Positions 27,641-39,378 of a DNA stretch of 64,000 nt are shown here, one piece after another (the stretch's first letter is position 1; the number at the start of each line of letters is the position of its first letter). Origin of the DNA: Gyrodactylus bullatarudis (lineage: Eukaryota > Platyhelminthes > Monogenea > Gyrodactylidea > Gyrodactylidae); contig SSNU01000317.1 in NCBI GenBank assembly GCA_012064415.1, positions 1-64,000 of the forward strand, read 5' to 3'. The notes beneath the pieces were generated by a model. It was given only the letters and a program-made list of their open reading frames with translations. It searched no databases and was not told where the DNA came from. Both the position numbers and the translations under genes were made by a program.

Positions 27641-30600
27641 AAACTTGTTATCAATCTCTCAGATGCCCACGTTCCCAATTGTTAAGAACGCCATATTGTT
27701 AAAAATGATATTAGACAAATCTTGAATAAATTCTTATTAGTTGATTTTGGAGATATTAGTAATAAAAACTTGCATCTTTCATCGAACAAGCGTCAAAGTC
27801 AAAATTGGTAGGTTCCAAAAATGATTTCATTTACTTTTGTATGTACAAGCAAGAAAGTTTAAGTTCAAGTTGCCACCCTTTTTTCCGGTTTTATTGAACG
27901 TTTTTTTCTTAAGCGTTGATTGAAGTTCGCAAATAGAAATTTTCAAATAGAATTAGAATAATAGTGCAAATTTTATTGTTACTGATATATAAACTGAAAA
28001 TAAATCATATCTATTCATTACATTTATTGATAGAATATTTTTTCCAGGAAGCCCTCAGCAACCATAATCTTCAAAGTTTATTGACGATGATGAGTACGTA
28101 GATGTTCACGAGCAAAAGAGAACAGATAACAATTTCAAGAAAATGAGAAAACTTTTCAATTTTTATCAATTTTATTAGAATTATTTCCAATTTTGTTTCC
28201 AAATAATATAAAAATCATAGAAAATGTTTTAACTACTTTTAAGTAGATTTATTTTGTGAATAAATTATAATCAAAAGAATTCAGACTTCTTGATTCAAAC
28301 CATTCGTTTATACGAAAAATTATAGCACTTTGATAAGAACAGTTCAAATTCTCAAGCAAGAAAAATAAATTGAATATTTCTAAACTAATTAAGAATTAAT
28401 ATTCATAATTTCGTAAAACTACTTATAAGTAAAAACGTGCTACAATACAATATTTGTTACAAATTCTTTCGAAAGAAAATAAATTGAAATATAATCAGTG
28501 ATCATTAATCAGTAATTTCAAAATATTTTATTTTTTCTATCACAGATATACCATAAAATAGATGTAATATTATTCTTTTTTCATGATTTTGAAGGCTTGG
28601 TTGATTATGCAATTTACAGGAAAATAATAATAACACATCGAAGACCTGATAACTTTGCAAATGTTTTATAAAACTCAATTGAATTGCAATGATTACAATT
28701 GTAATACAACCGAGTATCATTTTTGATTTGTCCAGCTGGAAAATGGTTTGAAAATATCCCGAATGTTATAGTAAATCTTGAAATCAGTTAAATTTTCCTG
28801 TTAGCAGCTTCAATTATTTTAATTCAGACTGTTTTGCACAAAAAATATATGATTACCGGAAAATAACGATAAAATGAAAGATATCAACTATGCTAAATTG
28901 CGATGAAAATATAGGATTTTTCCATTCGTTTCAAAAAGTTTTTCCTTCTTCATTCACAAAGGCATCATTAAATGTCGTTGTCATTGACATGGAAGAGGTC
29001 GTTTATCTAAAGAATTCCACTTTTTACTGTAGATATACTGTATATTGACTCTGTTTTGAAGCTGAAATAAAATATGGTATCAGAAATTCTCAATATTTAA
29101 TATTTTTATTCGTTTAAAAGATATTTTTAATGATCTAATAGCAAGGAACATGATTGATATTTATTGAATATTCTTTGCATCTTATGAAACTAAAGAAAGT
29201 CGGAAAATTTCTTTCCCGAAAGAAATCTACTTATCGTTTGAATTTCAAAAATTCAAAGCAAGAATTTAGTTTTTCAAGAACTATAATCAAGACTTTTAGA
29301 AAAAAATCTTCCAAGATTGTATTGCATATTATTTTAGACTCATGAAAAATATACTGATTGGTTTAAGATCCAATATTTTTTACGAGCACTTCGATGCCCA
29401 ACTTGTGATGTGAATAGGAAACCTCGAAGAATATCTAGAGGTAGATGAAATTTTAAAATCGCTTGTCTGAACTATAAGATGATAGCAAATTCAATTTAAA
29501 TACGAAATACAAATTTATCCAGCTATAAAAATGTTATTTCGGACAGAGTTTTCCAAAAAATGATTTTGGCGATTTTGGTGATTCAAATTCCCATCAATGA
29601 TTTTCGCGCACTTTATCTGATCAAAGTATTGTTCATCAAAATCTAAATCAAAAGCATCAAAAGTATCAGGATTTTATAAATTCTGAATCAGAATAATTCA
29701 GGGATTAAAATTCTATGCGTCTTGATTAAATTGATATTTTCATTTGTTTTAATTATTCAAATAAACTCATCACTTTTAAACTGCTAGAGATAGATTTTTA
29801 AAATTTCTGATTTTTAACTTAGGGCCAGGATCTAACCCAGGTCCTTGATAGGATTCTAACGGTGTATAGAACATAATGTTTCAACCCAATTTATGATTGA
29901 GACATGGTTGATGTAAAAATTTTACATTTAAAGCTAATAGAGCAAAAATTTCTCAATTTTCATTTCGCCAGTTTTATTCACTAAACAGTAATTTTGAAGT
30001 TCAAACAAAAGAGATCTGTTTGACATAGATGGTCCATAGCCTTGTCTGCTTGCTACCTTACCATGCAGTCTTCTGGCTTCTATTGGCATATCTGTAGACG
30101 AAGGAACTGCATTTCATCAAAAATAATTATTATAATAAGATTAAGATTATAATAAAAAAATTTAGCTTCCTTCGTCTCTTACTTTCTCTACAGATATGCC
30201 AATACAAGAAAAAGAATAATATAATAAAGAAACAATTTAGACTTCTTGTATTCAGTAATGTAGATTTACTATAACTGAGTGGGATCCATAGGTTAACATT
30301 ATGTGACCTGGTGTAATCCTATAGAGTTTTCAGCTTAAACTTGAAATGAATTAAAATACTGTAAATAGATATTCAATTCAAGTACAGATATTCTATTTGT
30401 AATCAAATTTTGAATTTCTTACCTTAATGAAACTATCCAAAGTAAAAAATATTCAGACGAATTAGGCAATTAATATTTCGGTAATTATTGAGATTTCAGA
30501 AGTTACATAACTTTTTTATTGATTGCCTAATAGCTTAGTTAAGAAAAGTCTTTCTTTTAAAAAATGAATATATAACTCTAAACAAAGAAAAATTTCGCTT

Positions 30601-32513
30601 AGATAAGAAATGTTCTTTACTTATTGTCTAGAAATATTATCTTATTTTAAAGGAGAAATAAATTTCTGAATAGCATTCAGTGAATAAAAGATAAATTATA
30701 AAACCCCTTTTCAATTATTCCATCTTTGAATTCATAAATACATGAGTAGAACAAAGACTGAAATTAGATTTGATTCTATAGCTCATTATTTATTCGTTGG
30801 AAATATGTATCCAGCTCAAAAGGGTATCACCCTTTCTTTATACAACCAGCCAATCAGCTAAAAGTTTCTATAGATGAAATATATAATTGTCACAGACCTA
30901 TTAGAAGAAGATAAAGAGCGTTATTTTTATAGTAGCAAAACATTTTCTGAAAAATTTCTCTGTTAAATAGGATAAGATGAAAGAAATAATTGGGAGTTTT
31001 CTTCTAATGACTCATTTTAGAAAAGAATTGATTTAATCTTTTCAATATACAAGAGAAAATGAATTCTAAACATTTCTCATTGACCTTTCACACTATTACT
31101 CAAAGATCTCATCTTTATACTAAGTGCTTTGTTTTTAATTTGAGTTTCATTCAATATTGTTAACTTTTAAATGAAATTGTCATTTATTCGAGTCATTAAA
31201 CCAGTTTATAGAATATTCAGAGTTTCAAACAGAAGAATACACTCTGGAAATCGATCAAGAGAATAATACTTGCATTAATTTTGTTACTATACCATCATGC
31301 TCATTTTTCGTAAAGTTTTTAAAGATTTAGAAAAAAATAATTGCTTCCAAGAAAAATAAGACCCTGGTTTAGACTCTATTTATAAAATTTTCCACAAATA
31401 ATCAATGAGCATTCATGGCTAACTCTGCAGTATTATTTAGGGAAACTAGAACTAAAAATTGAAACTCTTCTTAACCCCATAATCTATTTATTTTAGGCTT
31501 TAACCATAATTACGAGTTTTGTTCATTTCCAAAGCTAGGACTATTGAATTTTAGTCACAGTCTGAATATAACTTTGTGTCCTTTCTTCTTTTAAGAATAC
31601 AATCATAACTTAATTTTTCTTTTAAATCAACCAATAGGATCGTTCCCCATTTATTGATCACATCTTAATGAAAGAGAAATTACAGAATGTGTATTTTCTA
31701 ATCACGTGCTCAAAATATTAAACTATTCAAATATTCTACAAGAGATTATTCAAAATTAATTTATTCTTAAGCATTCATTTTAATTTGTTAAATATGAAGA
31801 ACCCTTGTCTAGCACTAGAAATTCACAATGTGAAAACCCTTTAGAAGAAGGTCACCTAAAACATTAGTTCATACAACTTTAATTTCCACAGTGTGTTTTT
31901 AAGACTAAGAGTGTTGTCAAATTTCAACAGAAAAATAATAATTTCAGATAAATTTGCTAAATTTTCTTTTGATAAATTTCAGATTAAGTTTGACTTTAAT
32001 CATTATAAAGTTTTCTAATAGTTGTTTTGATTTTATAAATACCCGAAGTCTATCTCAAATCTTTCGACAAGTTAGCGGGTTTCTCTCTTGTATAAATTTC
32101 AAATGTGAGAGTTTAATTTTTTGGGTCTTATCACATGTATGAAGCAATTATATCACAACATCATAAAGCTGTTTTCTTATCTAAATCTACAACTAATTAA
32201 CAGTGCAAGTTCACTTTTATCAATAATTCTTCATCATCAGATAAATGACGATAAGAACAGAGCAAAAAGACTTAGTTTAAACAATTCTACTATTATACAT
32301 TTATTTTACAGAAATTAACATGAAAAGAAAAGTGATAGAAGAATCTAAAAGTAATAACATTGTGCATTTCTGATTACACTATATAACTATAGACAAAGAA
32401 TTCAGTTTCATCAACATCGATCTATATTGAACGTGTATTTATGAGAGAAATTTTCTAATAAGTTTAATGATTTGAGGACATATGAATTCCCCTGCTCATC
32501 TGAATTCATCCAT
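27641..32513. other. long gene-poor stretch
   Basis: Nearly 5 kb without a supported gene. It contains the family C foldback (30045-30212), single CCAAT words near 30837 and 31628, and only short low-complexity open frames (for example 28505-28720 minus, 29154-29345 plus). Non-coding RNA genes cannot be excluded by eye. Confidence 0.55.
30045..30212. repeat. dispersed repeat family C, foldback copy
   Basis: The left part (ctattggcatatctgtaga and gaaggaa) is matched in reverse complement at the right end (tctacagatatgccaatac, cttccttcg), with an AT-rich loop. The left flank shares tgcttgctacc and gtcttctggctt with 25005-25070. This has the form of a miniature inverted-repeat element. Confidence 0.6.
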
Positions 32514-32828
32514 TATCTAGAATTCAATGTCAACAAAAAAAGGTAAAGGTAACTTGAATTCGCTTTCTTAAGGACATTGATTGGTTTTGGATAAAATTAG
32601 AATAAATAATTTTAAGAGAAAAGCTCACCCCCGAATCAGTTCTTTGAATAAACTTGAATCTAAAGTCGATAATTTAAACAAATCACCCAACTTAACATGT
32701 AGCAAAGTAATAGATTTTAGAGAAGAAGAAATAATATAAATGTAATTCGGATAGACATTGAAAGCAAAGGACTTGACTGGAAAGGTATGCTTTTTAATTC
32801 CGAATAAAATGTATATGTCTCTTGCCAT
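32514..32828 (-). CDS. hypothetical small protein
   Basis: ATG at 32828 opens 67 codons (MARDIYILFGIKKHTFPVKS...) to TGA at 32625. Alternatively the GGGGGTGAGC at 32623-32630 is a donor and a second exon from about 32568 continues in phase to TAG near 32516, adding GKRIQVTFTFFVDIEF. A TATA box lies about 35 bases upstream of the ATG, which supports a real transcript. No recognised family. Confidence 0.4.
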
Positions 32829-32860
32829 TTTTCACAATTTTACATGATGCAAGAGACACA

Positions 32861-32870
32861 TTTTATACCC
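32861..32870 (-). promoter_or_regulatory. TATA box of the hypothetical gene at 32.8 kb
   Basis: Minus strand reads ggtataaaatg about 32-42 bases before the ATG, a textbook TATA word and spacing similar to other genes in the window. Confidence 0.5.
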
Positions 32871-34320
32871 GAATAGTACCGAGTGAATTATTGCATCATA
32901 TTTTGTCAAAATGCCTCTCAAAATTATAATTGACTTGCTCTCGAAGTTTTTCTGCAAAACCTTAATAATATTTCACGAATTTGAGCTCAATAGAAATTCC
33001 TTTTACAAGTCTTTGAATAAATTTAATCTGCATATGCTCATTCCTCGATGAGGTAAAAAATAACAAAGGAAGGCATGCGAATCTAAATCGATTTAAATCT
33101 TTCTTAAATAGACCCATCTTTGGTGATGGAAAAGTTCAAATAAAAATCAATGAAATAATTAATTGATTCCTTGATGTTGAGAAAGAATTCCTGAATTTTT
33201 AAAGCATTTCGGTTCATTAAATTTTACTGAATAAACACTGAATACAACTTTATAATAAATCGAGGTGTTTATAAAAGTTAGCAATACTTAAATTTACCAC
33301 TTTTAAAAGTCACTTCTTCAATAATGGTTTATTTATTGGCACAAATTTACGTATTCATACGATTAAATGTAGGACCAATATAATACATATGAAATTTGTC
33401 TGATTGGTTTAAGAATAATTAACCAATAATACTCGAGTTAAATCAAAAATTTTCTACGTTCCTATAGACAGTAGCAGAAAAAGTTCAACGGGTTCGAAGT
33501 TTCAATATTAGGCTATCTAAGAAATTTGATGCCGTTTAAAGACAATTATTTTGGATCAGAAAGAAAGGCTTTTTATTTGTATGTTTAGTATTATTTACAT
33601 TGTTTAATGGGTAAATCAAGATGACAAAAATAGCAAATAATTAGCAGATAGAATATTGGGCTTTTACGTCATTTAATCGGATTTCATCGCTCATGAAGAT
33701 AATAAAAATAGCATTTTGAGCACCCTACCGATAATAAATTTGTTAGAAATTAAAATTTTAACAAAGCTTGTTATCCCCATTTCTCTTAATACTAGTAGCC
33801 ATCAAAAGTACATATTCAATCGAGTTCCCGATGTAGGCATCTTCTAGTACGATTCCTTGAAAGTTACTGTTAATTGATGATTCCAAGTTTATTTGGGAGA
33901 ACTTTAATTTTGACAAATAAAAAACTTATTCAAGTAATTTCACAATTAAAAGGATTCCAGTCCCTTATAATTATAAGTAATACAACAATAAAGATCATCT
34001 ACCCTGATCAAGGAGAAAAATTTTAAAAATCAGATAAATTCTTGAGTAGATCCAATTCACTACTGCTCAAGGATAATTTTCTAACATAATTTATGTTCAG
34101 ACATTATTATCCCAGATATGGACGCATTGTGGAAAAAAACTATTTCAGACATGTAATTTTCCTAGAAAATTGTATCAAATCCTTTTCTGAATAAGTTAAC
34201 ATATTTTCAGACGGAAATCTTAAAAACAGTTTTTGTTGTATTGAACATGTCTACAGTATGGATTGTTAATAGTATTAGAAAATTAAATGTACGATGTAAA
34301 ACAACTTACCTTAATTATTT
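32871..34320. other. intergenic region with an orphan CCAAT cluster
   Basis: No supported gene. A cluster of three CCAAT words sits at 33373-33432, two of them in a near-palindrome (attggtttaagaataattaaccaat). No coding exon was found next to it. Confidence 0.5.
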
Positions 34321-35094
34321 TCAAGTTTTATCAACGGATTTTTGTGGTTCAAGAATTATCGCGTTTGATTTTTGCTCGGAAAGATTTGTAGGCTTTTCAC
34401 TCGAGTTTTCAATTGTATTCAAAACTACCTCATAAGGTGGGGGTGAATTCTTCAAGTTGGTTTTCTTTCCATCCTCGTCTGAAGCTTTTTTAATTTCAGC
34501 TCTAAATTTTTTAAGAAACAATCTCAAAGTTTATCAAAATTCATTAATAAGAAAACTCACATGTCGGAGACATCTGTTAAGATAGTATTCGTTGAATTAC
34601 TAATACAAAATGGAGCTGTGTTGATTTTCAAGTTTTGTGAAGAATTTCTTATTCCAAATGATCGTCGAAAACTATTCAGCAGCCGAGTGAAAATAGGAGG
34701 AGGATCATCTGGGGGACTAGGATAAATCTCAGTCCATTGATTTTCATGGTAATCTCTTGTTTCCTTATTTGCATCTGCTAAAGGATATTTTCTGAAATCA
34801 TTGTAACTTGGAAGGTTGTCGTCGTAACTGTAAAAACAAGTTATGAATTTTTTATATCACTAACTTTATAACTGTTTGCTGGTTGGACTGATTACTTTGA
34901 CTCTCAGGTAAATTTGAGTCCAAATTAAATATTTTGAGACAATCTTTAAAGATATTTTGTTTTAAAACAATATAGAAAAGAGTGAATAAAAAAAGAACAG
35001 CTAAAGTAGCCACAAGGATTGGTAAGAGAATTTTTCCAGCTATAAAATCCAACTTTGTTTCCATATCGGTACTTGGTCTTATACTTGTTGACAT
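34321..35094 (-). CDS. single-pass membrane protein with PY motifs
   Basis: Exons 34865-35094, 34561-34827, 34321-34501; 225 residues; introns 37 and 59 bases, phases fit. Residues ~22-46 (GKILLPILVATLAVLFLFTL...) form one transmembrane helix preceded by a short hydrophilic N-terminus without a signal peptide. The long tail contains LPSYND and SPPPYEV; PPxY is the ligand for WW domains of Nedd4-type ubiquitin ligases, so ubiquitin-dependent trafficking is a plausible role. It is divergent from DDX42 with 164 bases between start codons. Family unrecognised. Confidence 0.83.
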
Positions 35095-35258
35095 CTTATC
35101 TGCTGTCTTTCACAATTTAATTTTCAAATCATAATGATTTATTAGACGCTCAATTAAATTCCCACCACAAAATTTGAAAAAATGCTTATTCTCTATGAGT
35201 GTTTTAAGTGTATAAAAATACAAAATTTTGGAAAAAAAACTATAGGATACAATATTTA
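35095..35258. promoter_or_regulatory. bidirectional promoter, PY membrane protein / DDX42
   Basis: 164 bases between the two ATGs, with no obvious TATA box. Compact shared promoters of this kind recur in the window. Confidence 0.5.
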
Positions 35259-37864
35259 ATGAAAAACTTTGTTCCAGCGTCCAATTCTTCTAAAACTAAT
35301 AAAGCTGAATTAGATACAGAATTCAAAAAAACCAATAGGCAAGGATATAATACAGAGTTTAAAAATGCTGATGCATTTATACCTGGATATTCTAATACAA
35401 TTGCTGTTGCGGGAAGAGCTTTTGCTAATCTTGGAAAACGGAGAATAAAGGAAGAAGATGAATATTTCAATGATGACGAAGATACTGGCCTCCCGTATCA
35501 GCCTGCAGAAGGAAGTCCTGGCACTCTTGATCATGGCAATACTGGAAATGAGGACGACTCTGATGATCCTCTCGATCAATTTATGGAAGGGATTGCCAGT
35601 GAAGTGAAAAAACTTGATAATCCTTCTCAGTCTATTAAAAAAGTCAAAGGAGAGCGAATCGATCTTGAAAAACAGGATGAATTAGAATCTTATCTTAAAT
35701 TTATGGAGGAAAATCCTAATGTTGGTGTGGTTGGCGATGAAGAAGAACTATACGAGTATGATGCTGAAGGAAATATTGTGGCATTAGAGAAGAAAGGAAT
35801 TGATCCATTGCCTCCAATCGATCATTCGGTGATAAATTACCCTGAATTTTCAAAAAACTTTTACATGCCTCATGAGGATATCAAGAGTTTAAGTGAGGAG
35901 CAAATTGAAGCGCTTAGAAAAAAGTTAGACATCAAAGTGCGTGGCGTCAACCCTGTGGCCCCTGTCTGTTCCTTTGCATACCTTAATTTAGATGAATCAA
36001 TATTGGAGGTTATTAGAAAGTTGAAATACTCCTCACCAACTCCAATTCAAGCTCAGGGAATCCCAATTGCCTTATCCGGGCGGGATATCATTGGAATTGC
36101 AAAAACTGGTTCTGGTAAAACAGCAGCCTTTGTTATTCCAATGATTGTTCACATTATGGTTCAAGTAAGCTAGTTTTCTATATTTAATAAATCAATTCAA
36201 TTTACCCCTGTGGGCTAATCGAATTCTTTTAGTCTGAGCTACAACCTGGTGATGGTCCAATCGCTCTAATCTGCGCTCCTACTAGAGAGTTGGCTATCCA
36301 AATTTACAATGAGACGAAAAAATACGCTTCCATCTTCAATCTAAACGTTATATGTGCTTATGGTGGTGGGAATTTGTACGAGCAACAAAAAGCTTGCGAA
36401 GCTGGAGCTGAAATTCTAATCTGTACTCCTGGTCGTGTGATTGACTTAGTCAAGAAAAAGTCTACTAATTTTAGAAGAGTAACCTATTTGGTTTTTGACG
36501 AAGCCGATAAAATGTTCAATTTAGGATTTGGTTTGTTACTATCCCCTTTATTAGTTTACTGTCTTGTCTATAATCATTTTTTCAATTTAGAACCTCAAGT
36601 TAGATCCATTGCCAATCATATTCGACCTGATCGCCAGAGTGAGAAAAAACTCAAAGAATATTTATGAAAATTATTTTTATATTCTTTCGTTTTTAGCAAT
36701 GCTATTCTCTGCTACATTCAAGAATAAAGTTGAAAAATTAGCTCGAGATATTCTAACCGAACCTATCAGAATTGTCCAGGGAAATATGGGCGAAGCAAAT
36801 GAAGATATTACTCAGATGGTTGAAATTATGAAGAAGCCAGAAGAAAAATGGGATTGGTTATGTCAACATTTGGTCGGATTCACTTCAAGTACGTATTTAA
36901 AATTAATTATTGGTATTATATTGATAAATTCTTCTTTTTAGATGGTTCAGTTATAGTTTTCGTGACTAGAAAAGTGAATGCGATTGAAATTCATGACAAA
37001 ATTGCTGCTAGAGATTTCAGAACACTTTTATTGCATGGAGACATGCACCAAATAGACAGAAATTCTGTTATTCAGAAATTCAAGAAAGGCGAAGCAAATA
37101 TTCTAGTAGCCACTGATGTTGCTTGTAAGTTATATTTATAATAACGGTTTATTAAATTATAATTTATTCGAATAATATTATATTTTAGCTCGCGGTCTTG
37201 ATATTCCCCTTGTTCATACAGTAATAAACTATGAAGTTGCTCGTGATATTGATACACATACTCATCGTGTAGGTCGTACTGGCAGAGCTGGAGTTAAAGG
37301 CATGGCTTATACATTATTCTTAATTAATCAAGACTCTAATGATTTTGCTGCACAACTTACAAAACATTTGGAGATATCCAATCAAAAAGTTCCCGAAAAG
37401 TTGTTAGAGATTGCCAAGAGATGCTCCTGGTTTGTGAATAATAGAACAAAAGTTTTTAATAATGAGCCAGCTCGTCCTGGATTTGGTTTCATTCCAAGAG
37501 AAAATAAATCAAATCCTTTTGATTTGAGCCCTGCAGAGTTGCAAGAAAACCCCAAGGCTCCCACGATATCTGCACCAGCTATTGTAAAATCTAATCTGGC
37601 TTCTGAGAGTATTTCAGACCAAACAAAACTCTGTAAGAATATAATAAGAATATGTATTTTTTATTTAATAATTGATTTATTTTAGCATCAATTGACCGAC
37701 TTTCCGTAATGCGAAATGCATTTGCTGCTCAGTTCAGCCGTCGTTTTGTTGCTGCTGGCGTAGAGGGAACAAGTTTTGTTCATCCAGAACTTCATCATAG
37801 CACATTAATGAAAGATAAGGAGCAAGATGGTACAAAGAAGAAGAAAAAATCTCGTTGGGACTAA
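35259..37864 (+). CDS. DDX42: ATP-dependent DEAD-box RNA helicase DDX42
   Basis: Exons 35259-36164, 36233-36530, 36591-36638, 36697-36888, 36942-37124, 37189-37632, 37686-37864; 749 residues. The orthology signal is strong: DPLPPIDHS and NFY before the Q motif, then the helicase core with [39 protein letters not shown]-type and [10 protein letters not shown] motifs, and the terminal KKKKKSRWD tail. DDX42 associates with SF3b in early spliceosome assembly. The N-terminal acidic region is kept, while the long Ser/Gly/His-rich tail of the vertebrate protein is mostly absent. Introns are 53-68 bases. The start at 35259 is the first in-frame ATG. AATAAA at 37906 is the likely poly(A) signal. Confidence 0.97.
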
Positions 37865-37927
37865 CTTTTCTCAAAATAGTTTTTATTTGTACATAAAAGT
37901 ATTTAAATAAACATTTTTTGTAAATTT

Positions 37928-38335
37928 TTAAATTTCATGATCCATTACCTTGTGTTTATCGATGTTATTGAATTCGTTATAAGATTCTGGATAATTATTG
38001 AAGTTGTACTGATTTAGGTCCGGTCTTTCGTATGGGTTTGGTTGGAGAACTGAAAAGCCAGGATTACTCTGTTTAACTATTCTAGCGTCTTCCCAACCCT
38101 TATCATATTCGTTATTGCTTAATTCCTCCCTTCGAAGAATGCAAAAAATTATAAGAGAAAATAGGAATAAGGGTCCACCAGTTATTGCAACAAGAATACC
38201 AGCGATCCAAACATCTGGACGAACTCGTGCTATTCCTATACTGATCATGAAACAACTGACAAGTATAAGAATGAAGCCAAAAGCCAGCATAGGCTTGTAT
38301 ATTTTCGTTTTTTCATAAATATCCAAATTACACAT
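37928..38335 (-). CDS. two-pass membrane protein, unrecognised
   Basis: Single-exon gene for 135 residues. Two hydrophobic helices (about 15-33, MLAFGFILILVSCFMISIG, and 43-66, IAGILVAITGGPLFLFSLII) with the short VRPD loop between, and a ~70-residue polar tail rich in Asn/Tyr (NPYERPDLNQY, NFNNYPESY). The layout, with both termini on the cytoplasmic side, resembles TMEM-type two-span proteins. The stop lies 63 bases from the DDX42 stop (convergent). A perfect 14-base palindrome, GTAATTCGAATTAC, sits directly before the ATG (38339-38352). Confidence 0.78.
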   Translation of the reverse strand: MCNLDIYEKTKIYKPMLAFGFILILVSCFMISIGIARVRPDVWIAGILVAITGGPLFLFSLIIFCILRREELSNNEYDKGWEDARIVKQSNPGFSVLQPNPYERPDLNQYNFNNYPESYNEFNNIDKHKVMDHEI

Positions 38336-38569
38336 AATGTAATTCGAATTACCACTATTATGAAAAATGCTTTAAACAAATAACACTGAATATTTAACTG
38401 ACTTTTAGTTACTGAATAAAAATCCCTTAATAACTTTTCATGATAAGCAGTTGATTTTCAGTAATTTTTTAAAGTACGTTTAGAAATGTAATAAAATTCT
38501 TAATTTATTCAGAAAATTAACCAAGATTAAATAATTTATATTTAAATTAATGAATATCATTAACTTTTA

Positions 38570-38589
38570 TATAAACGTAAACGTTTATA
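38570..38589. promoter_or_regulatory. 20-base palindrome with TATA word upstream of the EF-hand gene
   Basis: tataaacgt and acgtttata, separated by aa, lie 47 bases upstream of the ATG at 38636. Either strand supplies a TATA-like tataaac, so it may be both promoter and binding site. Confidence 0.5.
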
Positions 38590-38635
38590 CGCTGGAAATA
38601 AAATTTGATAAATATTCAATTACTGTCAAGTAGTT

Positions 38636-39378
38636 ATGAAAAACATACTGAACAAGAAAAACTGTTCTAATTACAATAATAAAAATGATAGAAAGTTTGA
38701 TCTTAAGCACCTCTTTATTGATAACGATGATATTCACCTACAATTCAAGAATGTTGACACCAATGGAGATGGAAATTTATCAATTTCAGAACTTAGAGCA
38801 TCAATGAAAAACTATGGTTATCCAGAACATTATGCTGATGTAAGTACATAAAATTTTTAGATCAATATATGCTTGAGGAGTTTACAAAAAATTAAACCAA
38901 ATTAGGGATTTTTATCGAATAATTTGTTAGATTTCGGGGTTTTTACTCTGATTTAGTTTTTAGAAATAAAATAAATACAAAATAAATTGTTAATTTTTGA
39001 GACATTGATGAAAGCTTTGAATAATTAATTTAAACAGGTATACCTGAAGAAATATGACAAAAATCATGATGGAACAATATCGTTTGAAGAGTTTTTCGAG
39101 GCCATTCAAGGTATAGAAGCTAAAGAATTATCGTGAGAAATATACTTTTTGTATATATATAATTTAGATTGATAAAACTGAAGGAAGCCTTTGAAATAAT
39201 GGATGTACATGATACTGGAAAAATAACCCCGAAAAATTTACGAACTTATTTTGCTGAGCACAATAATTTTGTAACAAAATCAGAAATTGATCGTCGGATA
39301 AAAAAATTTGACCGAAACCATGACGGAATGCTGGATTTTGAAGAGTTTGTTAATTTCATCAGATTTGAATTTAAATAA
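38636..39378 (+). CDS. four EF-hand calcium-binding protein (calmodulin / troponin C class)
   Basis: Exons 38636-38839, 39038-39132, 39168-39378; 169 residues; introns 198 and 35 bases. Four EF loops: DTNGDGNLSISE, DKNHDGTISFEE, DVHDTGKITPKN and DRNHDGMLDFEE. Loops 1, 2 and 4 have the canonical Asp/Asn/Asp...Glu ligands. Loop 3 has Thr at position 5 and Asn at position 12, so it probably does not bind calcium. A ~35-residue Lys/Asn-rich N-terminus precedes the first hand, longer than in calmodulin. The missing site and extension point to a specialised calmodulin relative rather than calmodulin itself. Confidence 0.94.

Noticed and set aside
33485..33500. GGGTTCGAAG word resembling a tRNA B box
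   Set aside because: No matching A box or acceptor stem within 80 bases.
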